Shown here: positions 43,636-51,910 of the stretch, piece after piece
Layout of the letters: each line of letters begins with the position of its first letter
Position numbering within the stretch: position 1 is the first letter of the stretch
Source: an uncultured Candidatus Saccharibacteria bacterium
GTDB lineage: Bacteria; Patescibacteriota; Saccharimonadia; Saccharimonadales; Saccharimonadaceae
Assembly (NCBI GenBank): GCA_947165465.1
Contig: CAMVAM010000001.1
Span: 1 to 64,000, forward strand
Reading direction: 5' to 3'
DNA: 64,000 nucleotides
Made by a program: the position numbers and the translations under genes
Notes under the pieces: model-generated
What the model saw: the letters and a program-made list of their open reading frames with translations, nothing else
The model's database searches: none
Told to the model about the DNA's origin: nothing

Positions 43636-44418
43636 ATGGCGAAAGTTGACCCGTCGAAAATCTATTTCACCCCGTATGATCAAAACGAAAGAAATGCCGT
43701 GGTAAAAGCCACGCATGCTGGTCATAGATTCAAAAATCGTCGCAATGTATTAATCATTATCTGCTCGATTGTTGCCCTTGCTTCCGTTCCGGCGCTAGCA
43801 TTTTTGATTTACCGAATCCGCTTTGAAACTACCTTTACGGCGGCCGGCCTCCCGGATTACAGCGACGAATATCATTCCTCTATTAACGACGACCCAATCC
43901 AAATCGCCGTAAACGGCATCGAAACCGGTAGTATCAACGGCATCAAAGCCAGAATCAATTACGAAGCTTACTACGATATTACGGCCTACGTCGCGAGCGT
44001 CCACGATTATTATGGCTTCGGCTTTTTTGACACCTACGTCCCGCGCGACGTCTGCCTCGTCTGGGGCAATCTCAAAGACAGCTTATCGGATGGCGATGTT
44101 ACCTATCGCCAGTACGACCGCCACTGCTACATGTCCTACCAAAACTACGAGATTAAAGACGTCAGTAAATATTATAATGGTGTTTTCCGGAATAAATATT
44201 CCGATTTCGATATGTCAAATAACCACATCATCCCCGCCACCACCGAAATTAGAGCCGAAATCCTCAGTCTCCACAGGGGTGACAAAGTCCGCCTCATCGG
44301 CTACCTCGTCTACGCTTACAGCGAAAACCAAGAAAACCTCATCTCGAGCCTCCGTCGTGACGACTCCGGCGACGGCGCCTGTGAAGTCTTCTTTGTCACC
44401 AAAGTCGAGAAGAATTAA
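43636..44418 (+). CDS. hypothetical membrane-anchored protein
   Basis: The 260-residue protein has a short cytoplasmic basic part, one membrane segment (about 37-58) and a beta-rich extracellular part (about 75-260) with two Cys in YDRHCYMSYQ and CEVFF contexts. No family was recognised. TGcTACAAT (43621-43629) ends six bases before the ATG. Confidence 0.55.
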   Translation: MAKVDPSKIYFTPYDQNERNAVVKATHAGHRFKNRRNVLIIICSIVALASVPALAFLIYRIRFETTFTAAGLPDYSDEYHSSINDDPIQIAVNGIETGSINGIKARINYEAYYDITAYVASVHDYYGFGFFDTYVPRDVCLVWGNLKDSLSDGDVTYRQYDRHCYMSYQNYEIKDVSKYYNGVFRNKYSDFDMSNNHIIPATTEIRAEILSLHRGDKVRLIGYLVYAYSENQENLISSLRRDDSGDGACEVFFVTKVEKN

Positions 44419-44430
44419 AAAGGAGGAATA

Positions 44431-44757
44431 ATGAAAAAACAATCGCAAAATAATAAAACAATAAAAAATATCACTAATATTTTTCTTCTGCTAGGGGTAA
44501 TAGTTCCGTTTTTCATTGGGTGCTCCCGATTAGATAAAATAGGAGATCTAGACAGAATAACAAAAGCATGTGAGGCGACATATGATGAGACTGATGGTTC
44601 AACACTTGAAAAACTTGCCGCCGTCCAAGAATGCTCTGACAGAAATATACCAGTTGCCACATCGTCTACAAATTCTGCATACACCGATTGTACTATCTCA
44701 TTCTACACCTCAGCAATTTTTGTAGGATTTATATTTATTTACAATAAAAAATCCTAG
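44431..44757 (+). CDS. small membrane protein
   Basis: The 108-residue AT-rich gene product has a hydrophobic segment with a Gly-Cys (FFIGCSR) that could be a weak lipobox, and a second hydrophobic segment at the C-terminus. A Cys/Asp-rich middle lies between them. It has a strong AAAGGAGG Shine-Dalgarno, 12 bases after the previous stop. Confidence 0.45.
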   Translation: MKKQSQNNKTIKNITNIFLLLGVIVPFFIGCSRLDKIGDLDRITKACEATYDETDGSTLEKLAAVQECSDRNIPVATSSTNSAYTDCTISFYTSAIFVGFIFIYNKKS

Positions 44758-45482
44758 TCTTCTTCTTTTTCTTCGTCTTCTTCGACCTTATGCATATGTT
44801 CCACCAGCTCATCGCTGTAGTGACCTCTGGTTTTTAAGAGACAAATTAGAAGCGCCATAAAAATCACCGCAAGCACAATAAATGGCACTGAGTAAACTGT
44901 AGTATTCCCATTTCCAGTCCCAAAGAAAATCGCAAGCCCCGTAAAGATAAACAAAAATATCGACACGCCAAAGATTTTTGAGCTATTCACCCCCAGTTCG
45001 TCCATATAGAACTTCGCCTTGGCAAAATTATATTCCTCGCTATCTTTTTCGATATAAACCGGCTCTTTTTCCTCATTTTTATAGACTTCTTTTAAGCCTT
45101 CGAGGCTGAAATCCGCCGGATTCTTCACTTCTTCTTCCACTACCTCAGTCGCCGGATATTTTTTCACCGATTCGAGCTCCTCTTTCAGATTACTTTTCGA
45201 TAAAATCAGATGAATAATATGAAAAACCAGCATAATCCCAATCACAGTACAAATCGCCGCGATAAGCAGGCTAAAATTCAGATCATCACTCCGGTAGTGC
45301 GTTTCTTTCCAGTACAGATATCCAACCCCAGTAACCGCCGCCAGTAAAATCACAATAGAAATGCCAATTCGGACCCGTTTTATCATAATAGCCCGTTTGA
45401 TGTCATGAATCTCATCCTCTTGGGTGTATTCTTCCTCATCCTGGACAATTTCCGCATCAACCTGTTTTGGCACTTCTTCCAT
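44754..45482 (-). CDS. membrane protein, four predicted TM segments
   Basis: The protein of about 242 residues has two hydrophobic pairs (about 38-60 and 71-95; about 168-190 and 198-220), separated by an acidic helical loop. The Glu/Asp-rich ends suggest cytoplasmic tails. The ATG at 45482 is chosen because TATACT (45489-45494) is six bases upstream; the earlier in-frame start runs through that promoter. Convergent with the previous gene, it overlaps it by four bases. Confidence 0.55.
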   Translation of the reverse strand: MEEVPKQVDAEIVQDEEEYTQEDEIHDIKRAIMIKRVRIGISIVILLAAVTGVGYLYWKETHYRSDDLNFSLLIAAICTVIGIMLVFHIIHLILSKSNLKEELESVKKYPATEVVEEEVKNPADFSLEGLKEVYKNEEKEPVYIEKDSEEYNFAKAKFYMDELGVNSSKIFGVSIFLFIFTGLAIFFGTGNGNTTVYSVPFIVLAVIFMALLICLLKTRGHYSDELVEHMHKVEEDEEKEED

Positions 45483-45509
45483 ACTTTCAGTATAGCATAA
45501 GCGCAACAA

Positions 45510-45546
45510 AAAAGCCTCAGGTAAGGGTGGGCATCACCTGAGGCTA
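45510..45546 (-). terminator. strong terminator of the large ncRNA
   Basis: A 10-bp AGCCTCAGGT / ACCTGAGGCT stem is followed by a T-run on the reverse strand. It closes the transcript that starts near 45821. Confidence 0.85.
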
Positions 45547-45821
45547 TTTTGGCCCTCTAACGCTTCTCTATGATACCGGGAGAACCCCGGAAGCGCGACC
45601 CACCTCACACAAATTGGGGCCCGCCGGTTAGAGGGATTGCTATGCCTTCGAAAGAGTCCCTTTCAAAGTGGAGGTAATACTTATAAAACTTTAAACCATT
45701 AAGAAATTTAAAGCCCGAAAGGGTTTCAAAAGCACGCAATTTCTGCTACACTATAGGAAGTATAGCTGAAATTATAACTTATTTAGGTGCGGTGTAGAGC
45801 ACTTTTTTGTGCCCTAACTGT
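45512..45821 (-). ncRNA. unclassified structured RNA of about 310 nt
   Basis: A perfect promoter is followed by at least five hairpins and a strong terminator, with no gene. Paired blocks include a 7-bp stem GCTATAC/GTGTAGC, CTTTAAA/TTTAAAG, a 9-bp CTTTGAAAG/CTTTCGAAG, and a 9-bp CCCTCTAAC/GTTAGAGGG stem holding a multi-branched part. Conserved words of RNase P, tmRNA, SRP and 5S RNA were looked for and not seen. The size and promoter suggest an abundant housekeeping-type RNA. Confidence 0.7.
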
Positions 45822-45826
45822 CTATG

Positions 45827-45855
45827 ATTATATCACAAGGGAGATAATATGTCAA
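45827..45855 (-). promoter_or_regulatory. perfect consensus promoter of the ncRNA
   Basis: Reverse TTGACA (45850-45855), 17 bases, TATAAT (45827-45832) with extended TG at 45834-45835. Its -35 overlaps the first codons of dprA, which is divergent. Confidence 0.85.
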
Positions 45856-46769
45856 TACTTTTTTCACACTTTTTTCAAAAAATCAATAATATACCACCCC
45901 TAGAGCATAATTTTACAGAGGTGTTAGCGTCTATTGCGGTTATGCCTAAAACATTGTATTTTTATGGTAAAATGCCAGAAAATATGGTAAAAAATGGGCA
46001 AAAAATGCGACCAAAATGCGTCGCCATTGTGGGTTCTAGACACAACACTAAATATGGTGAAGAGGTGGCTTATAAGCTCGGATACGAGCTCGCAAAGCAC
46101 GGCGTAATCGTTATTTCGGGCCTCGCCTTTGGCATCGATAGCATCGGCCACCGGGCGGCGGTGGATGCCGGCGGCAGAACCATCGCCGTGCTCGGCACAC
46201 CAATTGACGAAATCTATCCGAGGTGCCACCGCCCCCTCGCCGAAGAAATCGTTAGAACCGGCGGCGCGATTATTAGTGAATACGCTCCAGGCGAAAAGGT
46301 CTATCCGAAAACCAGTTTTTTAGAGCGAAATCGCCTTATTTCCGGGCTATCGGACATCGTAGTGGTAGTGGAGGCGGCCGAACAGTCCGGCTCTCTTAAT
46401 ACTGCGACGCACGCTCTCGAGCAAGGTAAAGAGGTGTTTGCGGTGCCGGGCAACATCACAAGTCCATATTCGCAGGGGTGCAATAAGCTCATCCGCCAGG
46501 GTGCTTTTCCTTATACTGAGCCGGACGACATCTTGAGGGAACTCTTTCCGGAGGAATACTCGGCACGAAAAAAACGAAAAAAGCATCTGAAAGGCGATAC
46601 CGATGTCGAGACGCTGATTCTCGCCGCCATCGCGAGAGGTCTTCGTTCCGGCGAAGAAATCATGAAAGAAACCAAGCTCCCACCAGAGGTGTTTAACCAA
46701 AATGTCACACTTCTCGAGATTAAAGGCCGGGTTAAAGCCCTTGGTGCGAATAATTGGAGTCTTAATTAG
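45849..46769 (+). CDS. dprA: DNA-processing protein DprA
   Basis: The 306-residue Rossmann-type protein has the DprA core: VGSRHNTKYGEEVA, SGLAFGIDSIGHRAA, LGTPIDEIYP, ERNRLISGLSD and the ending PGNITSPYSQGCNKLI. It loads RecA on incoming ssDNA in natural transformation. A C-terminal winged-helix-like tail of about 60 residues remains. GGGAG precedes the ATG. Its start overlaps the ncRNA promoter. Confidence 0.92.
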   Translation: MSILFSHFFQKINNIPPLEHNFTEVLASIAVMPKTLYFYGKMPENMVKNGQKMRPKCVAIVGSRHNTKYGEEVAYKLGYELAKHGVIVISGLAFGIDSIGHRAAVDAGGRTIAVLGTPIDEIYPRCHRPLAEEIVRTGGAIISEYAPGEKVYPKTSFLERNRLISGLSDIVVVVEAAEQSGSLNTATHALEQGKEVFAVPGNITSPYSQGCNKLIRQGAFPYTEPDDILRELFPEEYSARKKRKKHLKGDTDVETLILAAIARGLRSGEEIMKETKLPPEVFNQNVTLLEIKGRVKALGANNWSLN

Positions 46770-47284
46770 ATTTTCTCTGCGACTTCTCTTAGGATTTCCG
46801 GGAGTTTTTCCTTCTCTTCCGGAGTGTATTTTGAAAGCACAAAATCTACGTCGCCAAGTTTCTGACGTAATTCATCGTTCCCTGTACCGATACGGAGTCT
46901 CGGGAATTCATCGGTGCCAAGTGCCGCAATAATCGATTTGAGACCGTTATTGCCGCCGGCCGAGCCATTTGCTCTGTAGCGGACTTTACCAAATTCCAGA
47001 TTAAAATCGTCACAAATCACCAGAATATCAGATAACGTCAAGTTGTGATAGCGCATAAATTCTTTAACGGACTTACCGCTTTCATTGTAATAATCCTGCG
47101 GTTTTAAAAAGATGTAATCTTCCCCATTAATTGCCTCACGCGCATAAATCGCCCCAAATTTTGGCTTATCGGACCATTTAAAATCATGAATCTTGAAATA
47201 AAAATCCAGCGCCAAAAACCCAGAGTTGTGGCGAGTAAAATTATACTGATTGCCCGGATTACCGAGTCCAACGATTAATTTCAT
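46766..47284 (-). CDS. pth: peptidyl-tRNA hydrolase
   Basis: The 172-residue protein has LGNPGNQYNFTRHNSG with the catalytic His. CDDFNLEFGKVR and GSAGGNNGLKSI carry the other active-site residues. It releases tRNA from dropped-off peptides. TGaTATAAT (47291-47299) ends six bases before the ATG: leaderless. It is convergent with dprA (overlap of a few bases). The terminator of the PIN-PhoH gene lies directly upstream. Confidence 0.93.
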   Translation of the reverse strand: MKLIVGLGNPGNQYNFTRHNSGFLALDFYFKIHDFKWSDKPKFGAIYAREAINGEDYIFLKPQDYYNESGKSVKEFMRYHNLTLSDILVICDDFNLEFGKVRYRANGSAGGNNGLKSIIAALGTDEFPRLRIGTGNDELRQKLGDVDFVLSKYTPEEKEKLPEILREVAEKI

Positions 47285-47301
47285 GGTCTTATTATATCAT
47301 G

Positions 47302-47330
47302 AAAAAGGCCCTACTAGATGTAGGGCCAAG
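47302..47330 (-). terminator. terminator of the PIN-PhoH gene
   Basis: A GGCCCTAC / GTAGGGCC hairpin is followed by five Ts on the reverse strand. Confidence 0.85.
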
Positions 47331-47370
47331 GATTAGGGCGAAAACCCTAGTAGCGGGGGTAAGTGTTTCA

Positions 47371-49011
47371 TCACTGCTCGGGAGCTTGCGATTTCGCCTT
47401 CTGGCGTTCTGCGATCTCTCGAATCAGCGGGTGACGAATGACTTCTTCTTCGGTAAAACAAGTTTGTGCGACCATTGTGCTACCGAGAAGTAGTCTCTGC
47501 GCATAGACAAGACCATTGTTTGTCTGATCAAGGTATGGCGCGTGGATTTGCTCCACATCACCAGTGATGACGATTTTGCCTTCGGCGCCAAGACGTTTAA
47601 TCAGAGTATCCATCTGAGTGGCGTTCTGGTCCTGAGCCTCGTCATAAATCGCCAGCTCATACGCGAAGTCGCGTCCCCGGGCCGATTCGACCGGAATATT
47701 GGAAAACCAGTTATTCCAAATCATATCAACCTGGTCTTTGAGCCGGGCCTTAATCGAACGTTTATCTGGAGCGTCCTCTTCCGTCTCCTCAGAGTTGCCG
47801 TTTTTCTTGCTTCCCTTCGAAGCGGAGCGCGCAGCTTTGCCGGTGCCATACTTCCTGAGCGCATCGAGCTCTTTCCTGAGTTTCTGATTATCGCTTAGGA
47901 GGAAGTTCCTCAGAGCGTTTTTGATTGGCTGGACATCAGGGTCCATCTTCTCATTCAGATCGCCAGGCAGTGCCCCGATGTTACTCCGGCCTTCGCACGG
48001 AATTACGGTGACACCGATATACTGCCCGTCTTTGCAGGCCATATATCCGTAAATCGTCGGCATATAAGTCTTGCCCGAGCCGGCCGGCCCAGTGCAGACC
48101 ACCGCCGAAAACTGCGGATTGTTGAGGCACTCTGCATAGATTGCCTGTCCGGGGTTTGCCGGCCTAATCGGGAAATCACTTACATTCTTCAGTTGGACGA
48201 TAGCGTCTTCATCGAAGTCGTACCGACCAATGTTAGAGAAATAAGGATCCTCTTTCGGATAAAACCCGGGCGGATAGTCGTTTTCGTCCTCGAGCCTCAT
48301 CACGAGGAACTCGTTCGCGACCAGTTTCGGCGTATCGGCCGGCATGTGTTCTTCGAAATATTCCCGCGTAATGCTCCTAGAGCACAGGAATTCCGTGAAC
48401 AGCTCTTTCGGCACGACAATATCACGCCGTCCAGTGTATGCTTCGGGATATTTGTAGCCGTAGCGACTAGTTTTAATCCCGCGTTCTCTGGCTCTAATGG
48501 CCAGGCCGTTGTCGTTGGTGAGCAGAACCACGTTGTCAAACAGAGTTTCTGCTACCTGAGCCTTATCTGCAGTACCATCAACTTTCATGTTGAGATCAAT
48601 CATCGCCGCCGCAATCGTAGTCAGGATAATCTGTCCGTCCATGTCGTTTTCAGAGGGATTAAACGGAAGGCATTTCCGAAAATCCTTGTGCACGGGCAGA
48701 ATGTAGATTTCCTGCTTGTCTTTGTTTAGCGTGGTTGCAACCGAAAGGTTATAACTGCAGTCCATTGGGTGGAATTCCGCTTCCGAGAGAGCTCTAAGCC
48801 TTCTAAGGGCGACACGAGCCGCTTTACCACGGTCAGTCTTTTCCTTCTTAAAACTCGAGAGTTCTCGCACAACTACGGAAGGGATGACGATGCGCGCTTC
48901 AGAGAGGTCGATTGTCGGTTCGGCCGGCTGACGCCCGCCATCGCCTGGGATGATATCAACATAGTCTACGAGAATGTTGGTATCGAGGACATAGATGGGT
49001 CTTTCCGCCAT
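47371..49011 (-). CDS. PIN domain-PhoH ATPase fusion
   Basis: The 546-residue protein joins an N-terminal PIN RNase domain (about 5-150, starting YVLDTNILVDY with the acidic metal residues) to a PhoH ATPase. The ATPase has Walker A GPAGSGKTY (about 306), Walker B AIYDEAQDQ (about 455) and ITGDVEQIH. A charged, Lys/Ser-rich insert (about 395-430) separates parts of the ATPase. Such PhoH2-type proteins unwind and cleave RNA. A hairpin leader and AAAAGGAGG site precede the ATG. Confidence 0.9.
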   Translation of the reverse strand: MAERPIYVLDTNILVDYVDIIPGDGGRQPAEPTIDLSEARIVIPSVVVRELSSFKKEKTDRGKAARVALRRLRALSEAEFHPMDCSYNLSVATTLNKDKQEIYILPVHKDFRKCLPFNPSENDMDGQIILTTIAAAMIDLNMKVDGTADKAQVAETLFDNVVLLTNDNGLAIRARERGIKTSRYGYKYPEAYTGRRDIVVPKELFTEFLCSRSITREYFEEHMPADTPKLVANEFLVMRLEDENDYPPGFYPKEDPYFSNIGRYDFDEDAIVQLKNVSDFPIRPANPGQAIYAECLNNPQFSAVVCTGPAGSGKTYMPTIYGYMACKDGQYIGVTVIPCEGRSNIGALPGDLNEKMDPDVQPIKNALRNFLLSDNQKLRKELDALRKYGTGKAARSASKGSKKNGNSEETEEDAPDKRSIKARLKDQVDMIWNNWFSNIPVESARGRDFAYELAIYDEAQDQNATQMDTLIKRLGAEGKIVITGDVEQIHAPYLDQTNNGLVYAQRLLLGSTMVAQTCFTEEEVIRHPLIREIAERQKAKSQAPEQ

Positions 49012-49041
49012 AACAATACCTCCTTTTTAAAGTACGAAAAT

Positions 49042-49088
49042 ACGAAATAGGTAATTTTGCTTTCACGGATGTGAAAAACCTATTTCGT
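49042..49088 (-). promoter_or_regulatory. leader hairpin of the PIN-PhoH gene
   Basis: A perfect 11-bp stem ACGAAATAGGT / ACCTATTTCGT (49042-49052 with 49078-49088) encloses TTTCAC/GTGAAA. The gene is itself an RNase/ATPase, so feedback on this stem is possible. Like the rpsA leader it begins with TTTTAGAC near the probable 5' end. Confidence 0.6.
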
Positions 49089-49127
49089 CTAAAATACCCC
49101 CACGTGTTTCTATTCTACCACTTTTCT

Positions 49128-50477
49128 CTATTTTTCACCATCGTTTTTGTCATTTCGAAACGAAAACATGATTGGCGTCCCAATAAACGGATACTTTTCG
49201 CGGATTTTTCGCTCTAAAAAGCGCTTCCAAGACCAGTGAAGGAGCCCAAGGTCACGACCATGCACCACAAACCAAGGTGGGCAAGTATCGGTCTGGACGA
49301 TGTATTTCGGTTTCGGATGGGCGTTTTTGAGTCCGGCCGGAGCGTGTTCTAAGATAGCTTCATTCAAAATTTTATTGAGGTCAGAAGTCTTAATTTCGGT
49401 CTTTCTACTTTCGGTCACCTGGAGGGCGAGCTCAAATAATTGCGTGACGTTTTCGCCAGTTTCCGAGCTAGTTAGCACTACTGGTGCATAAGGGAGGAAG
49501 TTAAAATCTTTTTCAAGCCCATCAATTAAGAAATCCGCCGCGGTGCGGTTACCAATGTTTTCTTCGCCAAAGTAGTTGGTCGGCGTAGCATTATCGAGTA
49601 AATCTGACTTGGTTACGACGATAATAACTCCTTTACCAGCCTCAATAATCTGTCCAGCAAGTGATTGATCAAGTTTAGAATGGGCCTCGGTCGAATCAAT
49701 TAGGAGCGCACAAACATTGGCTTCTTCAATTGCGGCGAGTGTACGGATTGCTGAGAATTTCTCAATACCAACCTCACGTTTGCCAGGTTTACGTAGACCT
49801 GCTGTATCGAGAATTTCAATCTCTTTTCCCTTATATTTTACGTTTACGCGGTTAACGTCACGTGTGGTTCCCTGACGTGAGCTTACGATTGCTTGTTGCT
49901 TTTTACTTAATGTATTAAATAGACTGGATTTCCCGACATTTGGGCGGCCGATGAGCGCGAGTTTAATTTTGTCGCTCTCTTCTTCGTGGACTTTTTCGCT
50001 AGGGAGCACGGAAAGAAGTTTATTAATTCCCTCGCCGGTCGTAGCCGAGACATAGAAGATATTTTCCGGAGCTACGCCGAGCGCTCTAAATTCTGTCATC
50101 GGGAGCGATTCTCTAAGGTCACACTTATTGAGTACCAGATAAACAGTCTTTTTCGAACGGAGCGCGTCCTTCGCAATCCGAGCATCCTTGTGGTCGAAAT
50201 ATTTGGTCGAATCGAGCGTCACAAGAATCACATCCGCCGTATCGATTGCGTCATTAATCTGCTCCTGAATCGAAGCCTCAAAATCATCGGTCGGGTCCTT
50301 GAGGCCGGCCGTATCAATCAAAACAAAACGGTCATCGATATTTGCCATCACGTTGTCACGCGTGGTGCCCTCTTCGCGGGCCACAATGGCGATATTTTTA
50401 TGCGCCATGCGGTTCAAAATACTCGATTTCCCGGCGTTAGTTTGACCAATTAATGCTACAATCGGTAAATTTTTCAT
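49128..50477 (-). CDS. der: ribosome-associated GTPase Der
   Basis: The protein of about 449 residues has two tandem GTPase domains, GQTNAGKSS (about 10) and GRPNVGKSS (about 175). Each has DTAGL and a NKCD/TKSD motif, and a KH-like C-terminal domain follows. It assists 50S assembly. TATAAT (50484-50489) lies six bases before the 50477 ATG; the ATG two codons upstream is rejected. Confidence 0.94.
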   Translation of the reverse strand: MKNLPIVALIGQTNAGKSSILNRMAHKNIAIVAREEGTTRDNVMANIDDRFVLIDTAGLKDPTDDFEASIQEQINDAIDTADVILVTLDSTKYFDHKDARIAKDALRSKKTVYLVLNKCDLRESLPMTEFRALGVAPENIFYVSATTGEGINKLLSVLPSEKVHEEESDKIKLALIGRPNVGKSSLFNTLSKKQQAIVSSRQGTTRDVNRVNVKYKGKEIEILDTAGLRKPGKREVGIEKFSAIRTLAAIEEANVCALLIDSTEAHSKLDQSLAGQIIEAGKGVIIVVTKSDLLDNATPTNYFGEENIGNRTAADFLIDGLEKDFNFLPYAPVVLTSSETGENVTQLFELALQVTESRKTEIKTSDLNKILNEAILEHAPAGLKNAHPKPKYIVQTDTCPPWFVVHGRDLGLLHWSWKRFLERKIREKYPFIGTPIMFSFRNDKNDGEK

Positions 50478-50492
50478 AAACATATTATACTA

Positions 50493-50519
50493 TAAAAAAC
50501 CGCCTATTTCAAGGCGGCT
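50493..50519 (-). terminator. terminator of the Lar-like gene
   Basis: A GCCGCC / GGCGGT hairpin is followed by a T-run on the reverse strand, just upstream of der. Confidence 0.8.
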
Positions 50520-50527
50520 AGCCGGCA

Positions 50528-50806
50528 TTACCGGTAACGTTTGGACGGGTATTTTGCTACGCGATCGTGGTAGTTCCAGAAGTTACATTCATCATTCCAT
50601 TTAGAAATGGCAAATCTGATGGCGTCATCTTCGGAACTGTCGGTGTAAATGGTCTTGCTGCGGCCACATTGGTCGCAAGTGACCTGCGCGAAGTAAGCAT
50701 CTTCACTTTCCCATGACTGGACAGTGATGTCTTTGCTGTGACAAGCACAGCAGTTTGCAATTCTCGGCCAAAGAAATAAGTTGCGAAGCCCTTCGAGCAC
50801 GCTCAT
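50528..50806 (-). CDS. Lar-like zinc-ribbon protein
   Basis: The 92-residue protein has a CxxC zinc-knuckle pair (CCACHSKD and CDQCGRSK) and a DDAIRFAISKWND ending. This resembles the Lar family, whose members relieve type I restriction. The match is modest, and no restriction system is nearby. A full promoter (TTGACT, 17, TGcTATAAT; 50845-50873) and AGGAGG precede it. Confidence 0.5.
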   Translation of the reverse strand: MSVLEGLRNLFLWPRIANCCACHSKDITVQSWESEDAYFAQVTCDQCGRSKTIYTDSSEDDAIRFAISKWNDECNFWNYHDRVAKYPSKRYR

Positions 50807-50844
50807 ACTCTATCCCTCCTAGTAAGAATATAGCTTCATCTATA

Positions 50845-50873
50845 ATTATAGCACAAGTTTGATGAAAAGTCAA
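50845..50873 (-). promoter_or_regulatory. promoter of the Lar-like gene
   Basis: TTGACT (50868-50873), 17 bases and extended TGcTATAAT (50845-50853), reverse strand. Confidence 0.75.
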
Positions 50874-50892
50874 TGGAGGATGAAAGACCGTG

Positions 50893-50921
50893 TTGCAATT
50901 AATGAATTAATCGTATATTAT
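50893..50921 (+). promoter_or_regulatory. promoter of the secreted peptide-ABC operon
   Basis: TTGCAA (50893-50898), 17 bases and TATTAT (50916-50921). AGGAGGT lies at 50933-50939. Confidence 0.7.
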
Positions 50922-50946
50922 ATAAGCATAAGTAGGAGGTCATAAA

Positions 50947-51243
50947 ATGAAAAAAACTATCACAGGATTAGCGATTAGCACCGCCATTGTGACGCTTTGC
51001 TCATCTGCTGCTTTTGCGACAAAAATCTATATTAATGACTTACAGAAGGTTTGCGCTTGGCAATATCCAGGAACTACTGCTATATTGACCGGCACATCCG
51101 TATATAACTGGAAGTGTAAAACATCTGGTAATCAGTTTTACGATTTAAATATTTACGGATATTGCCAATATAAATACGGTTCAACAGCAAATACTAGCTT
51201 TGACGATTATGCTCTACCATATAGTTGGTACTGCTATTATTAA
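50947..51243 (+). CDS. small secreted Cys/Tyr-rich protein
   Basis: The 98-residue protein has a good Sec signal peptide (cleavage near AFA-TK, about residue 25). Its mature part, of about 73 residues, is rich in Tyr, Trp and Asn and has four Cys. No family was recognised. The gene is AT-rich. It directly precedes an ABC ATPase and permease, so it may be a secreted effector or bacteriocin-like peptide (inference). The ABC start is five bases from its stop. Confidence 0.5.
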   Translation: MKKTITGLAISTAIVTLCSSAAFATKIYINDLQKVCAWQYPGTTAILTGTSVYNWKCKTSGNQFYDLNIYGYCQYKYGSTANTSFDDYALPYSWYCYY

Positions 51244-51247
51244 AATT

Positions 51248-51910
51248 ATGATCGAAATAAATAATGTTTCAAAAAGATTTGGCGCAAAAACTATCCTTGA
51301 AGATGTGTCGTTGATAATTAGTGATGGAGAGAAAATCTCCATTACTGGTCAAACTGGTTGTGGTAAGAGTACTCTGCTCAACATCATTTCTGGCCTTGAT
51401 TCTCCAGACTCTGGTACAGTAAAAATCGACAATGAATACATATCTAATCTAGCCCAAAACCAACGCGCTAAGATTCGTGCCGACAAAATCGGTTTCGTTT
51501 TTCAGTCGTTTTATTTGCAACGGCATTTAACCGTACTTGAGAACGTCAAAATACCCAGTTTCGTTAATAAAAAGTGTTCAGAGATAGAATATGATAAGCG
51601 TGCCAGACTTCTATTGGAGTTGGTAGGACTTAGGGATAGGATTGATTCTATGCCATATATTCTTTCCGGTGGAGAAATGCAACGTGTTGCCATCGCGCGC
51701 GCACTCGTAAATCTTCCAAAATACATTTTTGCAGACGAGCCAACTGGCAACCTAGATCGAAACGCTGCACAAGTAGTAATAAACTTGCTATCAGAACTCC
51801 AGTCCCGTTTCGGATGTACATTGATTATGGTCACGCATGATCCGGCTATTGCTGGACAAATGAGTAGGCATATCTCAATGGCTGAGGGGAGGCTAACGGA
51901 TGAGAATTAA
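51248..51910 (+). CDS. ABC transporter ATPase (MacB/LolD-like)
   Basis: The protein of about 221 residues has Walker A GQTGCGKST (about 34), an LSGGEMQRVAIARAL signature and Walker B FADEPTGNLD, and ends with an H-loop TMVTHDP-like segment. This is the ATPase type that partners FtsX-like permeases. The ATG at 51248 is chosen over an upstream one that overlaps the secreted-protein gene. It overlaps the permease start by 11 bases. Confidence 0.88.
   Translation: MIEINNVSKRFGAKTILEDVSLIISDGEKISITGQTGCGKSTLLNIISGLDSPDSGTVKIDNEYISNLAQNQRAKIRADKIGFVFQSFYLQRHLTVLENVKIPSFVNKKCSEIEYDKRARLLLELVGLRDRIDSMPYILSGGEMQRVAIARALVNLPKYIFADEPTGNLDRNAAQVVINLLSELQSRFGCTLIMVTHDPAIAGQMSRHISMAEGRLTDEN

Noticed and set aside
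45512-45821. RNase P RNA, tmRNA, SRP RNA or 5S rRNA
   Set aside because: The expected conserved words (GAGGAAAGTCC-like, CCGGAAGG-like, CCGAAC-like, encoded CCA and tag frame) were not found, so a class name was not given.
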